NCBI GenBank assembly: GCA_024138025.1 | Contig: JAMXBD010001435.1 | Span: 62,001-126,000, forward strand | Direction: 5' to 3' | Source: Combretum micranthum | Lineage: Eukaryota > Streptophyta > Magnoliopsida > Myrtales > Combretaceae | DNA length: 64,000 bases | Translations under genes and position numbers: made by a program | Notes under the pieces: generated by a model | The model's database searches: none | What the model was told of the DNA's origin: nothing | Seen by the model: the letters and a program-made list of their open reading frames with translations, nothing else | Shown: in pieces, positions 1 to 12,682 of the stretch | Layout of the letters: each line of letters begins with the position of its first letter | How positions within the stretch are numbered: the stretch's first letter is position 1

Positions 1-61
1 TGCCGATAGGAGGCATGATCATAACACATGAAATGATAAAAAAATGTCTTATACAAGTTAG

Positions 62-215
62 TGGACAAGAAGTTAAGTTGACTTGATATTAGTAGACATG
101 CAAAAGTATGATGTTATCTTGGGGATGACTTAGTTGTCAGCCATAAAGGTAAGGTGGATTGCAAAATAAAGACTTTCCTTCCTTAATTTTGAAGGAAAGA
201 AAGTTGAATTTTATG
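62..215 (+). pseudogene. Retroviral-type aspartic protease tail (gypsy), broken
   Basis: Frame pieces resemble the conserved end of gypsy protease, the YDVILGMDWL-like motif followed by a basic KVDCK-like stretch, near 103-165. The catalytic D-S/T-G triad would lie further left and is not visible. Stops interrupt the frame. Assignment rests on this motif and on its position just before RT. Confidence 0.45.
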
Positions 216-389
216 GAGAAGTTCTAAAAGGGAATCGAACAAAAATAATGACTCTTGAGGAAATAAGAGAAAGGATTCATGAGATGGATAAAAAGCATGA
301 TGTATGCTTTAGGAGGAGATGCTGAAAAATCAGATTTACTGATAATTAAAACTATGAATGAATATCTAGACGCACTTCCAGAAGAACTA

Positions 390-870
390 CTAGGTTTACC
401 CCCACCAAGATAGGTTGAGTTCACTATAGATTTGATACCATTGACTGAACCGATAAAAAAACCTTATAGATGGCACTTGTAGAATTAACATAATTAAGGA
501 GCAGCCACAAGAATCACTTGATAAAGGATTTATTCATCCGAGTGTGTCACCATGGGGAGCATCGGTATTATATGTGAAGAAAAAGGATGGAAATATGAGG
601 TTGTGTATTGACTATGGGATTTAAATCGGGTTACTATAAAAAACAAGTACCCTTTACCTTGGATTGATGATTTATTTGATCAATTAAGGAGCAAAAATAT
701 TTTCTTGTATTGATTTGAAATTATGATACCACTAAATAAGGATAAAAGCAAAATATATGCCTAAAACTGCCTTTCGGATTTGTTATGGACATTACGAATT
801 TTTAGTAATGCCATTCAAATTGACAAATGCACTAGCTGCTTTTACGGATTTAATGAATTAAAATTTTTGA
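390..870 (+). pseudogene. Reverse transcriptase N-terminal half (gypsy), broken
   Basis: Shifting frames give an LPPPR-VEFTIDLIP segment (about 390-450), then [19 protein letters not shown] and [14 protein letters not shown] (about 515-620), [12 protein letters not shown] (about 627-660) and a [14 protein letters not shown] segment (about 785-815). These are conserved blocks of Ty3/gypsy RT in the right order. At least three frame changes and several stops separate them. Confidence 0.85.
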
Positions 871-873
871 CCA

Positions 874-1416
874 TTGTTGGATGTTTGTATGATCGTCTTT
901 ATATACGATATATTGGTGTATTCTAAGTTAGAAGAACAACATGATGAACATTTGCAAATGCTACTACAAATGCTTAGGGAAAATCAATTTTATGCCAAAT
1001 TGTCCAAATGCGAGTTTTGGCTAAAACGTATATCTTTTCTTGGACAAATAGTGTTAAGAGAGGGGATATCAGTGGATCCTGAGAAAATTAAAGCTATGGT
1101 AGAATGGAAAAGACCAAGAACAGTGATAAAAGTGAGAAACTTTATGGGATTGGTTGGGTATTATAGAAAATTTGTTTATAATTTTTCTATGATAGCACAA
1201 CAATTAACGCAATTGACTAGGAAGAATGAAAAGTTTGAATGGAATGAAAAATGGGAGCAGAGTTTTCAAGAATTAAAGAAAAGATTAGCATCGACTCCAA
1301 TATTGGTTTTGCCAAATGATAGAGATCCATTTGCTATATATAGTGATGCATCAAATAACGGGTTAGGATGCGTGTTGATGCAAAATGGAAAAGTAATAGC
1401 ATATGTGTCAAGGTAA
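874..1416 (+). pseudogene. Reverse transcriptase C-terminal half and start of RNase H (gypsy)
   Basis: This is an open run of 180 codons. It opens with the RT active-site block, which reads FIYDILVYS where gypsy RT normally has FIDDILVYS or FVDDILVYS. The first catalytic Asp is therefore Tyr (codon TAC at 904-906), which should abolish polymerase activity. Downstream are the thumb/connection signatures KCEFW, FLGQIV, VGYYRKF and TPILVLP, then the RNase H start IYSDASNNGLGCVLMQ with its first Asp intact. The first Met is internal to the domain and is not a real start. Confidence 0.9.
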
Positions 1417-1700
1417 CTAAAACCACATGAAATGAATTATCTCATGCATGACTTGGAATTGGTAGCTATTGTTTTTGGTTTAAAGATATGGTAACATCAT
1501 CTATATCGACAGAGGTGTGAGGTTTACACCAATCATGAGAGTTTGAAGTACTTGTTTACACAAAAAAGGCTAAATATGAGGCAACAGAGATTATTGGAAT
1601 TGATTACTATCATCTAGGAAGGATAAACGCAGTTTCTGATGCTTTAAGTTGTAAAAGTAATGGAGAAGTAGCTGCAATGTTGATAGGACATAGAGAACTT
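1417..1700 (+). pseudogene. RNase H remainder (gypsy), mutated and deleted
   Basis: Directly after the stop at 1414-1416 the same frame continues with HEMNYLMHDLELVAIVFGLK, which keeps the catalytic HDLE Glu. It then has a CEVYTNHESLKYLFTQ block, where the family normally has TDH, so the third acidic residue is Asn. A deletion after about 1600 removes most of the link to ADALSRK. Confidence 0.8.
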
Positions 1701-1900
1701 ATAAAGGAATTTGAGAAGTTAAGCTTAGAGTTTACCATACAAGATTCCAAATGGAAATAGCAAATTTAATCTTGGAACCAACCTTGCTTCAACGGATTAA
1801 AGAAGCTTAAAGACAAGATCTTGATTTATGAGAAATTATTCAGAATATACCAATAGAAAAACATAAGGAATTCCATGTTGATGAAGAGGGAGTTCTCAGG

Positions 1901-2290
1901 ATGAATAAAAGGTTGTGTGTACCTAATAACCCAGATTTGAAAAAGGAGTTAATGCATGAAGCACATTATTCTAGGTATTCAGTTCATCCAAGTGAAACTA
2001 AAACCTACCAAGAGTTGAGAAATGCTTACTGGTGGAATGGGATGAAAAGGGATGTGATAAAGTATGTTGCTAAATGTGAAGTTTGTCAACGGGTAAAAGC
2101 AGAACACCAAAGACCAGGTGATTACTACAACCACTACCTATTCCAGAATGGAAATGTGACCAAGTGTCAATGGACTTTGTATCTTCTTTACCTAAAACAA
2201 ATGCGAGACATGATGTTGTGGGTCATAGTGGATAGACTCATTAAGTCAGCTAACTTTTTGTCTATCAACATGACATACTCTATGGAGTAA
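1901..2290 (+). pseudogene. Integrase zinc finger and start of catalytic core (gypsy)
   Basis: This 129-codon open run has the H-H-C-C integrase zinc-binding pattern, with HEAHYSRYSVHP early and CEVCQR after YWWNGMKRDV. The catalytic core follows across a frameshift: SMDFVSSLPK (about 2170-2200) is read in another frame, and WVIVDRLIKSANFL returns to the first frame. The frameshift separates the first catalytic Asp from the rest. Confidence 0.85.
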
Positions 2291-3060
2291 TTAGCACGGA
2301 TTTATTCGAGGGAAATAGTCAGACTGCACGATGTACCAATAGGAATAGTACCTGATAGAGATCAAGGTTTGTCTCCAAATTTTGTTTGGATTACGAAAAG
2401 CCTTAGGAAACTCGCTTACAATTTAGCACCGCATATTATCCCTAGACAGATAGAAAAACTAAAAGAACTATATAAACCTTAGAGGAAATGTTGAGATCTT
2501 GTATTTTGGAATTTAAAGGAAGTTGAGACCAACATTTACCATTAGTTGAGTTTGCTTATAACAATTGTTATCATTCAAGTATTGAAATGCCTCCATATGA
2601 AGCTTTTTATGGACAACATAGATCCTCATTGTTCTAGGATAATTTGGAGAAGATAGTTGTGGACCTGAACTGGTGCAAGAAACAATTGAGAAAATTGTAG
2701 TAATTAAAAGAAAATGAAAGAATCACAAGATCGACAAAAGAGTCAGGCATATTTAAAGCGAAGAGAATTGGAATTCAAAGTAGGAGATCATGTGTATCTT
2801 AAAGTGAACTCAATTAAAAGTTTACATTAGAAACAAAAGCAAGGAAAATTGAGTCTCAGATACATTAGACCATTTGAAATATTGGAAGGGTAAAGGAGTT
2901 GGCATATCGCTTAGCTTTATCACCAAACCAGTTAGGAATTCATGATGTATTTCATGTATCAATACTATGGAAGTACATATTTGATCTTGACAAAATTGTG
3001 GAATTAGAGCCCATAACACCTAAGGAGAATCTGACATATAATAAACAACCGATATAGATA
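2291..3060 (+). pseudogene. Integrase core end and C-terminal domain (gypsy), broken
   Basis: After a stop at 2288-2290 the frame gives LARIYSREIVRLHDVP and PDRDQGLSP, where the SDRD Asp is kept. Later pieces give [20 protein letters not shown] (about 2538-2605), RRELEFKVGDHVYLKV (about 2760-2810) and LRYIRPFEILEG (about 2855-2890). All are standard gypsy integrase blocks, in order, with several frame breaks. Confidence 0.8.
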
Positions 3061-3233
3061 TTGGATTATAAAATACAAGCTCTTAGGAATAAAGATATTT
3101 GGTATGTCAAAGTTTTATGGAATCACAAATGGGAGAAGCTACATGGGAATTGGAAGAAGAAATCAGAAAGAACCATCCTCACCTATTTAATGAATCAAGT
3201 ACACAAACAAGCTTTGACGACAAAGCTTATTTT
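3061..3233 (+). pseudogene. Chromodomain-like C-terminus of gypsy integrase
   Basis: The open frame gives ALRNKDIWYVKVLWNHKWEK, similar to the chromovirus tail with its RNK-I-VKVLW core, followed by a WELEEE-like segment. In chromoviruses this module targets integration to heterochromatin. It ends just before the polypurine tract. The aromatic cage cannot be confirmed in this decayed copy. Confidence 0.6.
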
Positions 3234-3246
3234 AAGGGGAGGAGGA
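3234..3246 (+). promoter_or_regulatory. Polypurine tract preceding the 3' LTR (gypsy)
   Basis: AAGGGGAGGAGGA is a 13-base all-purine run at the end of pol. It directly abuts TATAATCCTCAAG, a mutated form of the TGTAATCC LTR start. It would prime plus-strand synthesis. Confidence 0.7.
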
Positions 3247-5903
3247 TATAATCCTCAAGATTTTTCCTATCCTAAATCCAATAATAAGAAAATTTAATAT
3301 GATAAATGACATTAGGAAATTTGATGTGTATGTAATAGAAGCTAAATTTTCACTTAGAATGTTTTAAATTTTATTTTAAGTTTTATATTGTGATAAGTAA
3401 TTTTCTTAGTTAATAAAAGATACCAAAAACAATATTTCATGAGGTGAATAAGTAAAATGATATTTAAACACTAGTGACTCATAAAATCACGCCTAAAATA
3501 TGATGATTAATTTATGAGGCTTATTGAGTAATAAATTATGGTCTATTTGTGAATCGTTAGGAATAAAATATAAGTGATATAACTAAAAACTGATGAATAT
3601 CTAAGAATCTAAAACCTAAATGAAAATTCTGAAAACATAACCTTGAAGTTTAGAATTTACTCAATGTTACGAGTATAATATCTTGAATTATCATTACGGG
3701 CTCGAAATTCTTAATCGTGTAAGAGAAAAACTTAAAAATATTTAATCACGTAACTTTTGAATTTAAAATTTCAACTAAAAAATTATCCAAGAAAATTATA
3801 GGACCTTTAGATGTAATTTAAACATAGTTTACTTGAGATAATCAATCCAAACACATGCATATGATCCTATATCCCACACGATAACTTAAATATTAATCAT
3901 GAAATTATCAAGAACTTATAAATTTGTGTCGTATAAAACACTTTCTTCATCTGTGGCTATATTAAACCGACTCCAAATCGTGTAAAGGAAATGAACGCCT
4001 CTTGCATTACAACTTGGAAAGTCATTTTCAAATGACTTATTTAGTTGATGTAGTGTATGTATCATAGTGATGTATAGTGAAGACCACCTTGTAAGCCTCC
4101 TAACCATCCAACATAGTGCCTAAATAAAGACAATTTTGTCTTGCAATTTGGTTAGCTTTTAGATTGCTAACTAAGAGAAAATGAGATTAGCATTAGATAG
4201 ATTTTAAATCACCAACCTACTTGTTCTTTCTTCCATCGTGAAATACAAGATAAAACCAATAACAAGATTTCATTTTAGCATTACATTCTCTAACTAAATC
4301 AAGGAAAATGATTAAAGCCAATTGAATTATTTAGTTCCTTTTGAACTAAACTCAATTGTGATTCATAAGTACTACAACCAACATCAATTCTTGCTCTACT
4401 AAACTTTTGTTTACATCAAAATTGAAACAACTAATAGATATAAGACAAATCAAAAAGCTCTTTTCAAACTAAAAACTCTAAGCCTTGCCATGAATATTGA
4501 GAAATAAACAAGGAAAAATTCATTACATCACTCTTATTAACTATAAGCTATTTTTGCTAAGCATAAGTAAAGCCTTAGATCATGTATGATGACTCAACAA
4601 ATTCTAACCCTCAAGGCTATGAAAAAACCATGCAATATCATTCCTATGCATAAACCAAGTTCAACTATCAACTAATCAAATGAAGACTTTCCTAACTATG
4701 TCTAAACTAATAAAAAGGCAAATCAAAAGACAAGACTCACATAGGAATTTCTTAATATGTAGAAGCACTAGGAAACTCAACATTCATGTTACCATCAATT
4801 TGATAAGGAGAACTCTAGAATTTCTCAAGTAATGATCATAAATTTCATGCATTGGATCAAGACAAAAATCAAGCCGACACATCTATAGGAATAGTGGGTC
4901 ACCATGCTACATCCTATTATATTTTTCTTGACAAATTTTCAATAAAAAAAATCACATTTATATCAAATTAAGACAATAAGACAAATCAAACCAAGTTTAC
5001 CCACTTGTTGCCATGCATCAAAGTTGCAAAATGGACACCATACATTCTAACATCTATAAGCATTCAAACATTCTAAGTAGCTAGCAAACTTTAGCTTTGT
5101 CTAGAAAGATAATAAACCATCCAAAAACCGTAAGCCCCATATGCCCCTCTAAATGCAATATCAACATCAAAACATCCACTTCTACACACAAAGCCAAACT
5201 AGAACTTTTACTAGAAACTCTAACAAGCCTTTCAAAGGGAATTATCAAGGAAGGACCACACCAAAAAGGTAAGAATATGCCTAAACACATTTGGTTCATC
5301 AGAGAAATCAAACTCACTTTGACCTATTGCATGCACTAAGATAATCGACCAACAATATGGTGGAAAGCCATCGACTTCAAATCTTCCAAAGTTAAGGTAA
5401 TCTCTACTCAACTCTATGACTATATCAAGTTTGAATAAGTATTTCATTAGAAACTAATCTTAATGCCTTGATTATAAATCATATCAGTTGATTCAACCTT
5501 GGACTTTAAGGAAAATTTAGCTAAGCACTTATAAATAAGATATTTCCTAGTCTATTTAATAAGGCTATTCATTTATTAGATGACAGTATGAAAAATTTTC
5601 AATAATATGCCTATGCTCTAACATACTAATATTATATCCATGTCTTATTGAAAACATATCACTAATTATCTATCACAAAACTTGAATATTATTAAAGATT
5701 GGAAACAAATGATAAAAATTCCTGAAATTTAAATGTTTCTCTAGTTAACCTATGGATTTCTTAAATAGTTTCGGTCCATGTGAATAATGGATTATGCCAT
5801 GCATATATTATAATAAAACTTAACTTATATTTATCGAAATGGATATATGCCATGATTTAAGAATAAAATTTAGCTAGTATAACCCAATACTTTCAATACT
5901 ATA
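3247..5903 (+). repeat. Start of gypsy 3' LTR, then unassigned non-coding repeat DNA
   Basis: The first roughly 35 bases match the reverse complement of the right end at 12332 (TGTAATCCCCAAGATTTTTC there, TATAATCCTCAAGATTTTTC here). The gypsy 3' LTR therefore starts here and belongs to the same LTR family. I could not find its right end. From about 4100 to 5480 the sequence has a different character and may be another insertion. No gene is seen. Confidence 0.5.
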
Positions 5904-8900
5904 TGTCACAACCCTATATGTGTACTAAGAGAATTCATTAGATATCTACCAAGTTCTATAAAAATATAAGAAATATAAAAGAAAGAAAAATTAAAAATGT
6001 ATTAGCTAAATCAATTTTAGAGAAGAAACTCTAAAGTATATTGGTCACAAAAAAAGATATTTCTAGAAACAAAATGAGAAATCATATTATAGTATATGAC
6101 ACTATAAATAATAGGAATTTAAACTTATACATACAGATAAGGTTGGCAAACAAAGTAAATTACTATTTGAAATTTCCCTACAAGATAGGAATTTAAAAAC
6201 AATAGAAACTTAATAATAAGGTTATTAAACAAAATTGGACAGAAATGTCTTAATATAACTATTGACATTCATAAAATAAGTAAAAAATACATATTAAATA
6301 AATCAAGTTAAAAATCATATATTACTCCAAACGAGCTTTCCAATGACCATTTACATGCAAAAATCCAAGTTAAAATGAGTAATATAGGCTCGGTTGAAGA
6401 TTTCACAATAAAAACTCGTATTTGAATTCAATTAAAGGACTCTTTATAAGAAGAATTCAATAATACGAATTTTGTACTAAAATTAGTAAAAAAAAAAAAA
6501 TAGAAAACCTTATAAGCCTTAATTAACTATTCATGTGTTTGAAACAGAATTAAAATAAATATAACAGGTACAATTTAAGTTTATACAGTTAAAATTGATA
6601 TCTAAAAATTATGAGAAGACTTCTCTTACATAAAGTGTATTAATACAATTTTTGTAACTTTACCACTTCTAGCTGTTAAAATTGTAGTTAATTCAGGTGT
6701 CTACCCACTGTTAAATTAGTTCGGGCGACCATTCACTGTTTCATAGGGTTTTGAGCTCTACATACCTTGCTACCATGCCCTTGTCCCACCAAGTGTATAG
6801 TAATGAATGCAATGTAACTTATTACGTGTTATGCATGAATCAATTTAATTAAGTACTCATGACATAATATTAGATACTTTAAGGATCATCATAGAATTTG
6901 CAGACACATCATTCCTATACTAAATCAAACATTGATTATAGATGATTCTCGCCTCGATATTCTTAACATAAATTCACCTATATGTGTAAGGCACATGTAT
7001 TTTTCCATTTTATCTTTTCTAATTCTAGTGTTACTATTCTATAAGAAAAATATAAGTACAAGAATGTAGGAAATAAACTCACTCAGCCATTAGAGCGGAA
7101 CTTCTAGTCGTAATAGTCTTCCGGGTCTGGGAACTCAGTCTCCACATCACCTCAAGAGAAATACCCAAAATGAGTATTCATTGAAGTTATACTTAAACCT
7201 GCTAATTCTATTTCTCTATGTTCGTCAAAATTCGTATGAGGTGAAATTTCAACATTTAAAATGACCATAACTTACTCATTTTAACTTGGAATTTCACCTA
7301 TAATATGTTGTATTCTACCTACTCGAAGAGATCTATCTTTTTCTAAGGTTATTTTTGCCATAAAAGGTCATTTGAGTTGCAAAAGGGCACGATACAGAAC
7401 TGACACGAAAATCCCAGCCCTTAAAACATAATTTTTCAAAACTTTGTATCAACCAAAAATCCTATAGCAATCGAATAGATATTTATATTGAAAAATCTTT
7501 TTAATACATACATAAGCTCATATTACACACATGATTCTAATGATGTTGTTTTAATCAATGATTTTTCATAAAACAACTTGTCTTAAAAGTTTGAACAAAT
7601 GAATCTTGACAAATTTATTTTAAGTTGTTGGAAATAAAACTAAAAATTTTTGAGTCATTCAGTGGTTGATTTCTAAATATAATTATTTTTCCTTAACTCT
7701 TAAAAGATAATTTAATTTCTAAAATTTTAGTCCTTTCAAGTTATCTACCAATTTCAATCCTTAAGTAGACTTTACTTGATGAGTTGATTTTAACTTGGTT
7801 TGAAAACTTGTCTTGATATTTGTACTTATTAAAATGTTAGTGTGGGTCTTATAAATAGTTTTTAAGAAAAATTTATATAACAAAGAATTATCAACCTTAA
7901 GGTTTTTTAAATGATAATTTTATTTTGGTAGTTTGAAAAGAGAGTCAAGAATTACTTAGTTAAATTTTGAAAAATTCTTTGCATAACAACAACACTTAAA
8001 ATCTATGATGAATTTGTCTAAAATTCTTGAAAAGAGTTTTTGTTGAAAGAAAATTCTAAATTTTAGTAGAACATTTCATAAGTGACAAAACTACATTTTT
8101 ATAGCAAGTTAGCTTATTTTCTTTATTAAAGGAAGGGACTTCTTTTATTTTTATTAAGACAACAATAACATGATCATGCATGAACATGAGTTTATAATTA
8201 AGTAACATGATAAAAATAATTAATATAAAAGATGAAAAATATAGAAATGAAATAAACACATAATAAATATCAAGTATTGGAAGTCTTAGTTTGTATTAAA
8301 GTTTCCTGGACTTAGACATGGGTAAGTTCAAAAAGAAAATTAAGAAATTTTTTTTGACTTGATGGGGACAAGTCTAAGACTAGGAAGACTAGTCTTAATA
8401 TAATAACATGAAATAAATAAATTAATAAATTACAACACATAAATAAATAAAAGTTATGTTAATGAGCTGATATACTACAAGAATATATATATATATATAT
8501 ACACATAAATATATTTAATAACATATAGCAGTTAGATTAGAGCATTAATAACAATGTAACAACAATAAAATAACATAATAATAAAATGAGATTTTGTGCA
8601 TGAATAAGAACAAAACATGAATATATTATTGCTTCTATAACACTTATAGGTTTAGGAAACACGTACCATGGTTATATTAAGTTACATGACATGAAAAAAA
8701 TATTTGTAGGAATTTTACCTAATGTAGAAATGTAGATGGTAGAAGAAAGAGAGGTTATTGTTTGTATGAAGGTAGTAAGAATATGGGATGATGAGAGAGC
8801 TGGGAAGGAATTTTTAGAGAGAGGATTTGTGGAGAGAATTTGGAAGAGTTTTGTTATGTGAAGTGGAGTGTGTGAAAGAAATAGAGGGAGATGAGATATT

Positions 8901-9598
8901 TAGAGATGAATTTGGGGGGAAAATTAGATGTAATAAATAAATTAAGAGAGAGTGTATATGTGTGGTCGGCGTGAAAGAGAGGGAGAGATTTGATTGTTTT
9001 ATAATTTTTGTAATGAAAAGTAATAATGTATAAGGTATGATGTGATTAAAGTTTTATTGGGAAGGTGAGTTGTAAGAAATATGTATGGTAGAGTATAAGA
9101 ATATGTAGTAAGAAAAGTAGAAATAGATGAATAATGTAGAATAATACTATAAATAGTAGACAAGACAAATTAATACCGGTAGTAAAAATAATACACATAA
9201 AGCACTATATCTGATATTTCTAGGTACCAAAAAAAAAAAATTATAAAACTGATATTTTTGGAATCCTTATATTATTATGAGTTTGACGGTGTTATCGGAA
9301 TATTTTTACCATTCGATGTATGAGACACGGTTTTCGAAATCTATTTCTGTTTGGATCCGAAATAAACTAAATTTTGATGAATATGATATGTTTAAGCTTC
9401 ACTGTATTATTATAGACTACAATCCACAATTATCTCAATTTTATTGTTTAAGGGTTAAGAGCGCGGGATTGCTGCATCTAGATTCACTAGGGTTTAATAT
9501 CTATTTGCTGACTTTAGAGTTTCCGATTGATTTCCAGTTCTAGGGTTTAGGCATAAAACGTAGCATAAAATCTAAGAGCTTATAGTGAGTCCATTACA
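5904..9598 (-). repeat. Long LTR copy, type A (3.7 kb)
   Basis: Left end TGTCACAACCC and right end CCATTACA resemble LTR termini. The body matches 14862-18522 along its length in the same orientation. Shared stretches include AAAATGACCATAA-TT-CTCATTTTAACTT-GAATTTC near 7260 and 16040, and a GTAAGAAATATG-GTA segment near 9075 and 18027. The size agrees with that copy (3695 versus 3661 bp). Minus orientation is inferred from shared layout with the other minus copies. No clear target duplication was found. Open frames inside, such as 9277-9543, are not genes. Confidence 0.55.
8484..8501. repeat. (AT)n microsatellite
   Basis: A short AT dinucleotide run inside the type A LTR copy. Confidence 0.8.
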
Positions 9599-10215
9599 AT
9601 ACACCATGGTGTGGACATTTAAAATGGGATTGAGGTTGATTAGAACAAGAAAGATATTGCATACCTATAAGTTACCTATAAGAATAAGTTTACAAAAGTC
9701 TTAGATAATTATAACATAAATTTACAACTTTACCTTCAAAAGACTTCAACATTACACTTGAACAAAAAGATCTCAAAAAGTTTACATAATATTGGCTCAA
9801 ATCATTACACTATTAGTTGCCCAAAAAGTTCAATACAAATACAAGTATTCTTCCCCCAATTCATAATCAAACTTCTTTGATATCTAAACTAGATCTAACT
9901 TTTGAGTCTTGGTTTTTCCTTCTTAATTTCAGTAAATAACAATTTGATGGACCATGATTACAAAAATCTTAGTGAATAATAAAATCTTAAAATAATACAA
10001 ACAAATTCACGCAATGTTTGATTAATGCTCATATGAAATATAACAATAAACCATATGTATTAAACATAGTTTAGGTGATTGGAACCCGAACTTATGGAGA
10101 TTTACACCCTCTTTTAGAGATTGAAGGACCAACACTAAGATTTCATGTCCAGGAGACCCAAAGATCTAAGGAAGGAGTAATTATTTTCAAACACATTTGT
10201 TATTCATAAATAAAT

Positions 10216-10218
<3 letters not shown>

Positions 10219-10246
<28 letters not shown>
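10219..10246. repeat. (CA)14 microsatellite
   Basis: Uninterrupted CA dinucleotide run inside the type D LTR copy. Confidence 0.9.
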
Positions 10247-10248
<2 letters not shown>

Positions 10249-11139
10249 TATATTCTCAATTTTACTTACGGCTCAAAATTCTACCAAGTTTTATCATTTC
10301 AAACCAAAACCTTAATTAGGTGACGTCCTTCAAGCCTACTTAGCTCTTATAGAGCTGGCGATCCCATGGTAGCTTTTACTAGATTTACTGGATATAATAA
10401 AGCAATACCATGGAGTAGAAATAATAATACATGACATGAATACCATGTAAATATAATGGTGTGATGTAGTGTAATGCATGTCTGATTCATTTATTGATCA
10501 AATAAGAGTTAGTTTAATCGAATTAGTGACCAATTAGTTCTAGACAATCAACAACATGCTTTAACCAATTAATATCAAACTATTAGTTATAACCTGTAGC
10601 ATTAAAAATTTTCATTTGATCAAACAATCATTCAACATGCATTATTCCCCAATACCCATATATATAATCAATTTGAGTTGCGTTTAAAGTTAAATACTAC
10701 TATATTACAATCACAAACAAGTGAAAAGATTCAATTACTCACAGTTGCATCTTGGTTAGTCGTCGTAACAATCAAATGGAAAGTCCAATCTTGACTTAAG
10801 GTTCCTATGAAATAATGAACATACATTACTGAGTATACAACTAAGTAGGAATATCTATTGGTACTTAAAAGTCCTAGTTTCATGTTATCATATCCTCAGT
10901 TCTTTGGTCTTTAAGAAATATAAGGAGTTATTCATAAGTATTATTCAACTATACAACTCAACTAATTCTTAAATATAGGCATTACAAACTTAGCATATCA
11001 ATAATCCATGACTCTATGATCGAACTTGATTGAGAATTTTATAAGAGATCTTAAACTCTAGTATTTGTATATACATATATTATATTATATTGTATATATA
11101 TATTTATTTTATTTCATTTTTTTATAAGAAAAAGGGGAA

Positions 11140-11415
11140 GAATCATGACCGTAACCCAGGTTGTGATCTTCAACAGAGTCACTAACACATTCGTGATCAA
11201 GGGTGTTTTATTTTACAGAAGGAAACAGAGTAGATCGTGCCCTTTATCACGGCCGTGATCTAGGCCATAATGTGAATAACGATTGTGATCATGCTTGTGA
11301 TCACTTTGAGAAAATTGATTCGAAAGGAACACGGCTTCGTCATACCCGTGATGAGACAAAATAATGTGATCCAAGAAGATCACCACCATATTATGCCGTG
11401 ATCTAATAACCCTAA
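11140..11415. repeat. Cluster of GTGATC/GATCAC hairpins in LTR
   Basis: Three perfect short inverted repeats lie within 140 bp. ATCACGGCCGTGAT at 11246-11259 is fully palindromic. GTGATCA and TGATCAC flank a 6-base loop at 11285-11304. GTGATC and GATCAC flank a 6-base loop at 11366-11383. Several more degraded GTGAT/ATCAC copies surround them. The sense of this array is unknown. Confidence 0.75.
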
Positions 11416-12682
11416 GTTGCATTTTCAACTTCGAAATTTTATACTTCCCACTACTTATTGTAACCTTATCATCAAAAAAATTTGCCCACTTACATATAAT
11501 GTTTATATGCTTTTTTAAAAACTTAAATGATCTTACACATACAAATTTACACTACACCAACTATACACCACATTAACCTTAGGCAACCAACCAAAGTCCA
11601 TTACATCTCTACTTTAAAGCCTTAAACTATCATTTTTATCACTTATCTTCACTTATCTAACATTACTATCCTTAACAAATCCATTTACATCATTTACTAA
11701 CATAACACTAATTACACTTATTTATTTTACATAATCAACAAAGCAAAAGCAAGTAATAAATTACCTAATTGGATCTTGACTTGAAAATAGAGTTTGAAAT
11801 AGATTTTTGGAGAGTTTTAAAAAAGGAAAAAATGAAAGAAATATAGTGTGTATGTGTGTGAAAATGGCGCTAGCTCTATGAAAAAGAATAAGATATTTTT
11901 TAATTTTTATTTGATCATTATCTCTTAATTTTTATGTGAGTGGATGCATGATAAGTATGATGGGGCAAATAGGCTATGGGCTTGGGTTTGCATCATATTT
12001 GGGCTTCTTGTGCATTAAGAACAAGGAACAAAAGACTAATGTTATTACAAAGTTTAGCCCATTTGTATTTAGAAATTTATTTATCGAAAATTTAATTTAA
12101 TTTATAAAGAAAATTTGATGATTTAGGCTTTAGCTTTATAAATACTAGTTTATAAGAAATTTTGAAATAGATCTATTGCAATTTTTAAGTTTCTATTTCT
12201 ACTTAATCCATCTTGCACATGTTATTATAGACAGTTCTACAAACTATACCATTCATTCTAACTTTTATATTAAATCTATATTGATTTTAATTTCTAAACT
12301 CTATCTTAACTAAGAAAAATCTTGGGGATTACAACTAGACCACACATCAAACAATTATTAATCAAGTATAGTTAACAAGCATATGCAATATAATACTCAA
12401 CTATATGGAACATGTATAATTTGGATGACTAGAATTCAAACTAATAGAAATTTATGCCTCTCATGGGGTTAAAGAACAAACTCAAGTAATTCACGCTTAA
12501 GAGAGACTAAGAACTAAGGAATGATAAGTTTTTCAAACTTATTTACTATTATATATATATAAGTATCATAATCTCAATTTCATCTTAGAACCTTAGAAAC
12601 CCTACTAAATATTAATATCCTAAAGCCAACTCAAACTCAGATGATGTCCTTTGTGCCTACTTAGTTATTGTGGGGATGATAG

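Larger units (their letters stand above)
1..3246 (+). mobile_element. Degenerate Ty3/gypsy (chromovirus-like) retrotransposon, pol region
   Basis: Reading the three plus frames in turn gives the domain order of plant Ty3/gypsy pol: protease tail, reverse transcriptase, RNase H, zinc-finger integrase, and a C-terminal chromodomain-like stretch. A purine-rich tract and the start of a 3' LTR follow. RT/RNase H before integrase is the gypsy order, not copia. The reading frame is broken many times by stops, frameshifts and short deletions, so no polyprotein can be made. The 5' LTR and gag lie outside the window or are lost. The chromodomain-like end suggests a chromovirus (Tekay/Del-like) lineage; that placement is inference. 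Confidence 0.9.
9599..12332 (-). repeat. Long LTR copy, type D, right part
   Basis: The right end CTTGGGGATTACA is an LTR terminus; its reverse complement matches the 3' LTR start at 3247. The body shares ordered blocks with 12333-14466, for example the CATGGTAGC-TTTACTAGATTTACTGGATATAA segment near 10365 and its counterpart near 13473. The expected left part of this copy (about 0.8 kb) should lie left of 5904, as if the type A copy inserted into it. I could not fix that boundary. It contains a (CA)n run and a hairpin cluster. Confidence 0.5.

Noticed and set aside
9277..9543. 88-codon open frame
   Set aside because: Lies in the type A LTR; the homologous stretch near 18240-18470 in the sibling copy is not open in the same way, and no domain is seen.
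3475..12332. One element bounded by ACTAG duplications (3470-3474 and 12333-12337)
   Set aside because: The 5-mer followed by TG is expected by chance over this distance, and the left end does not resemble the LTR termini of the family.
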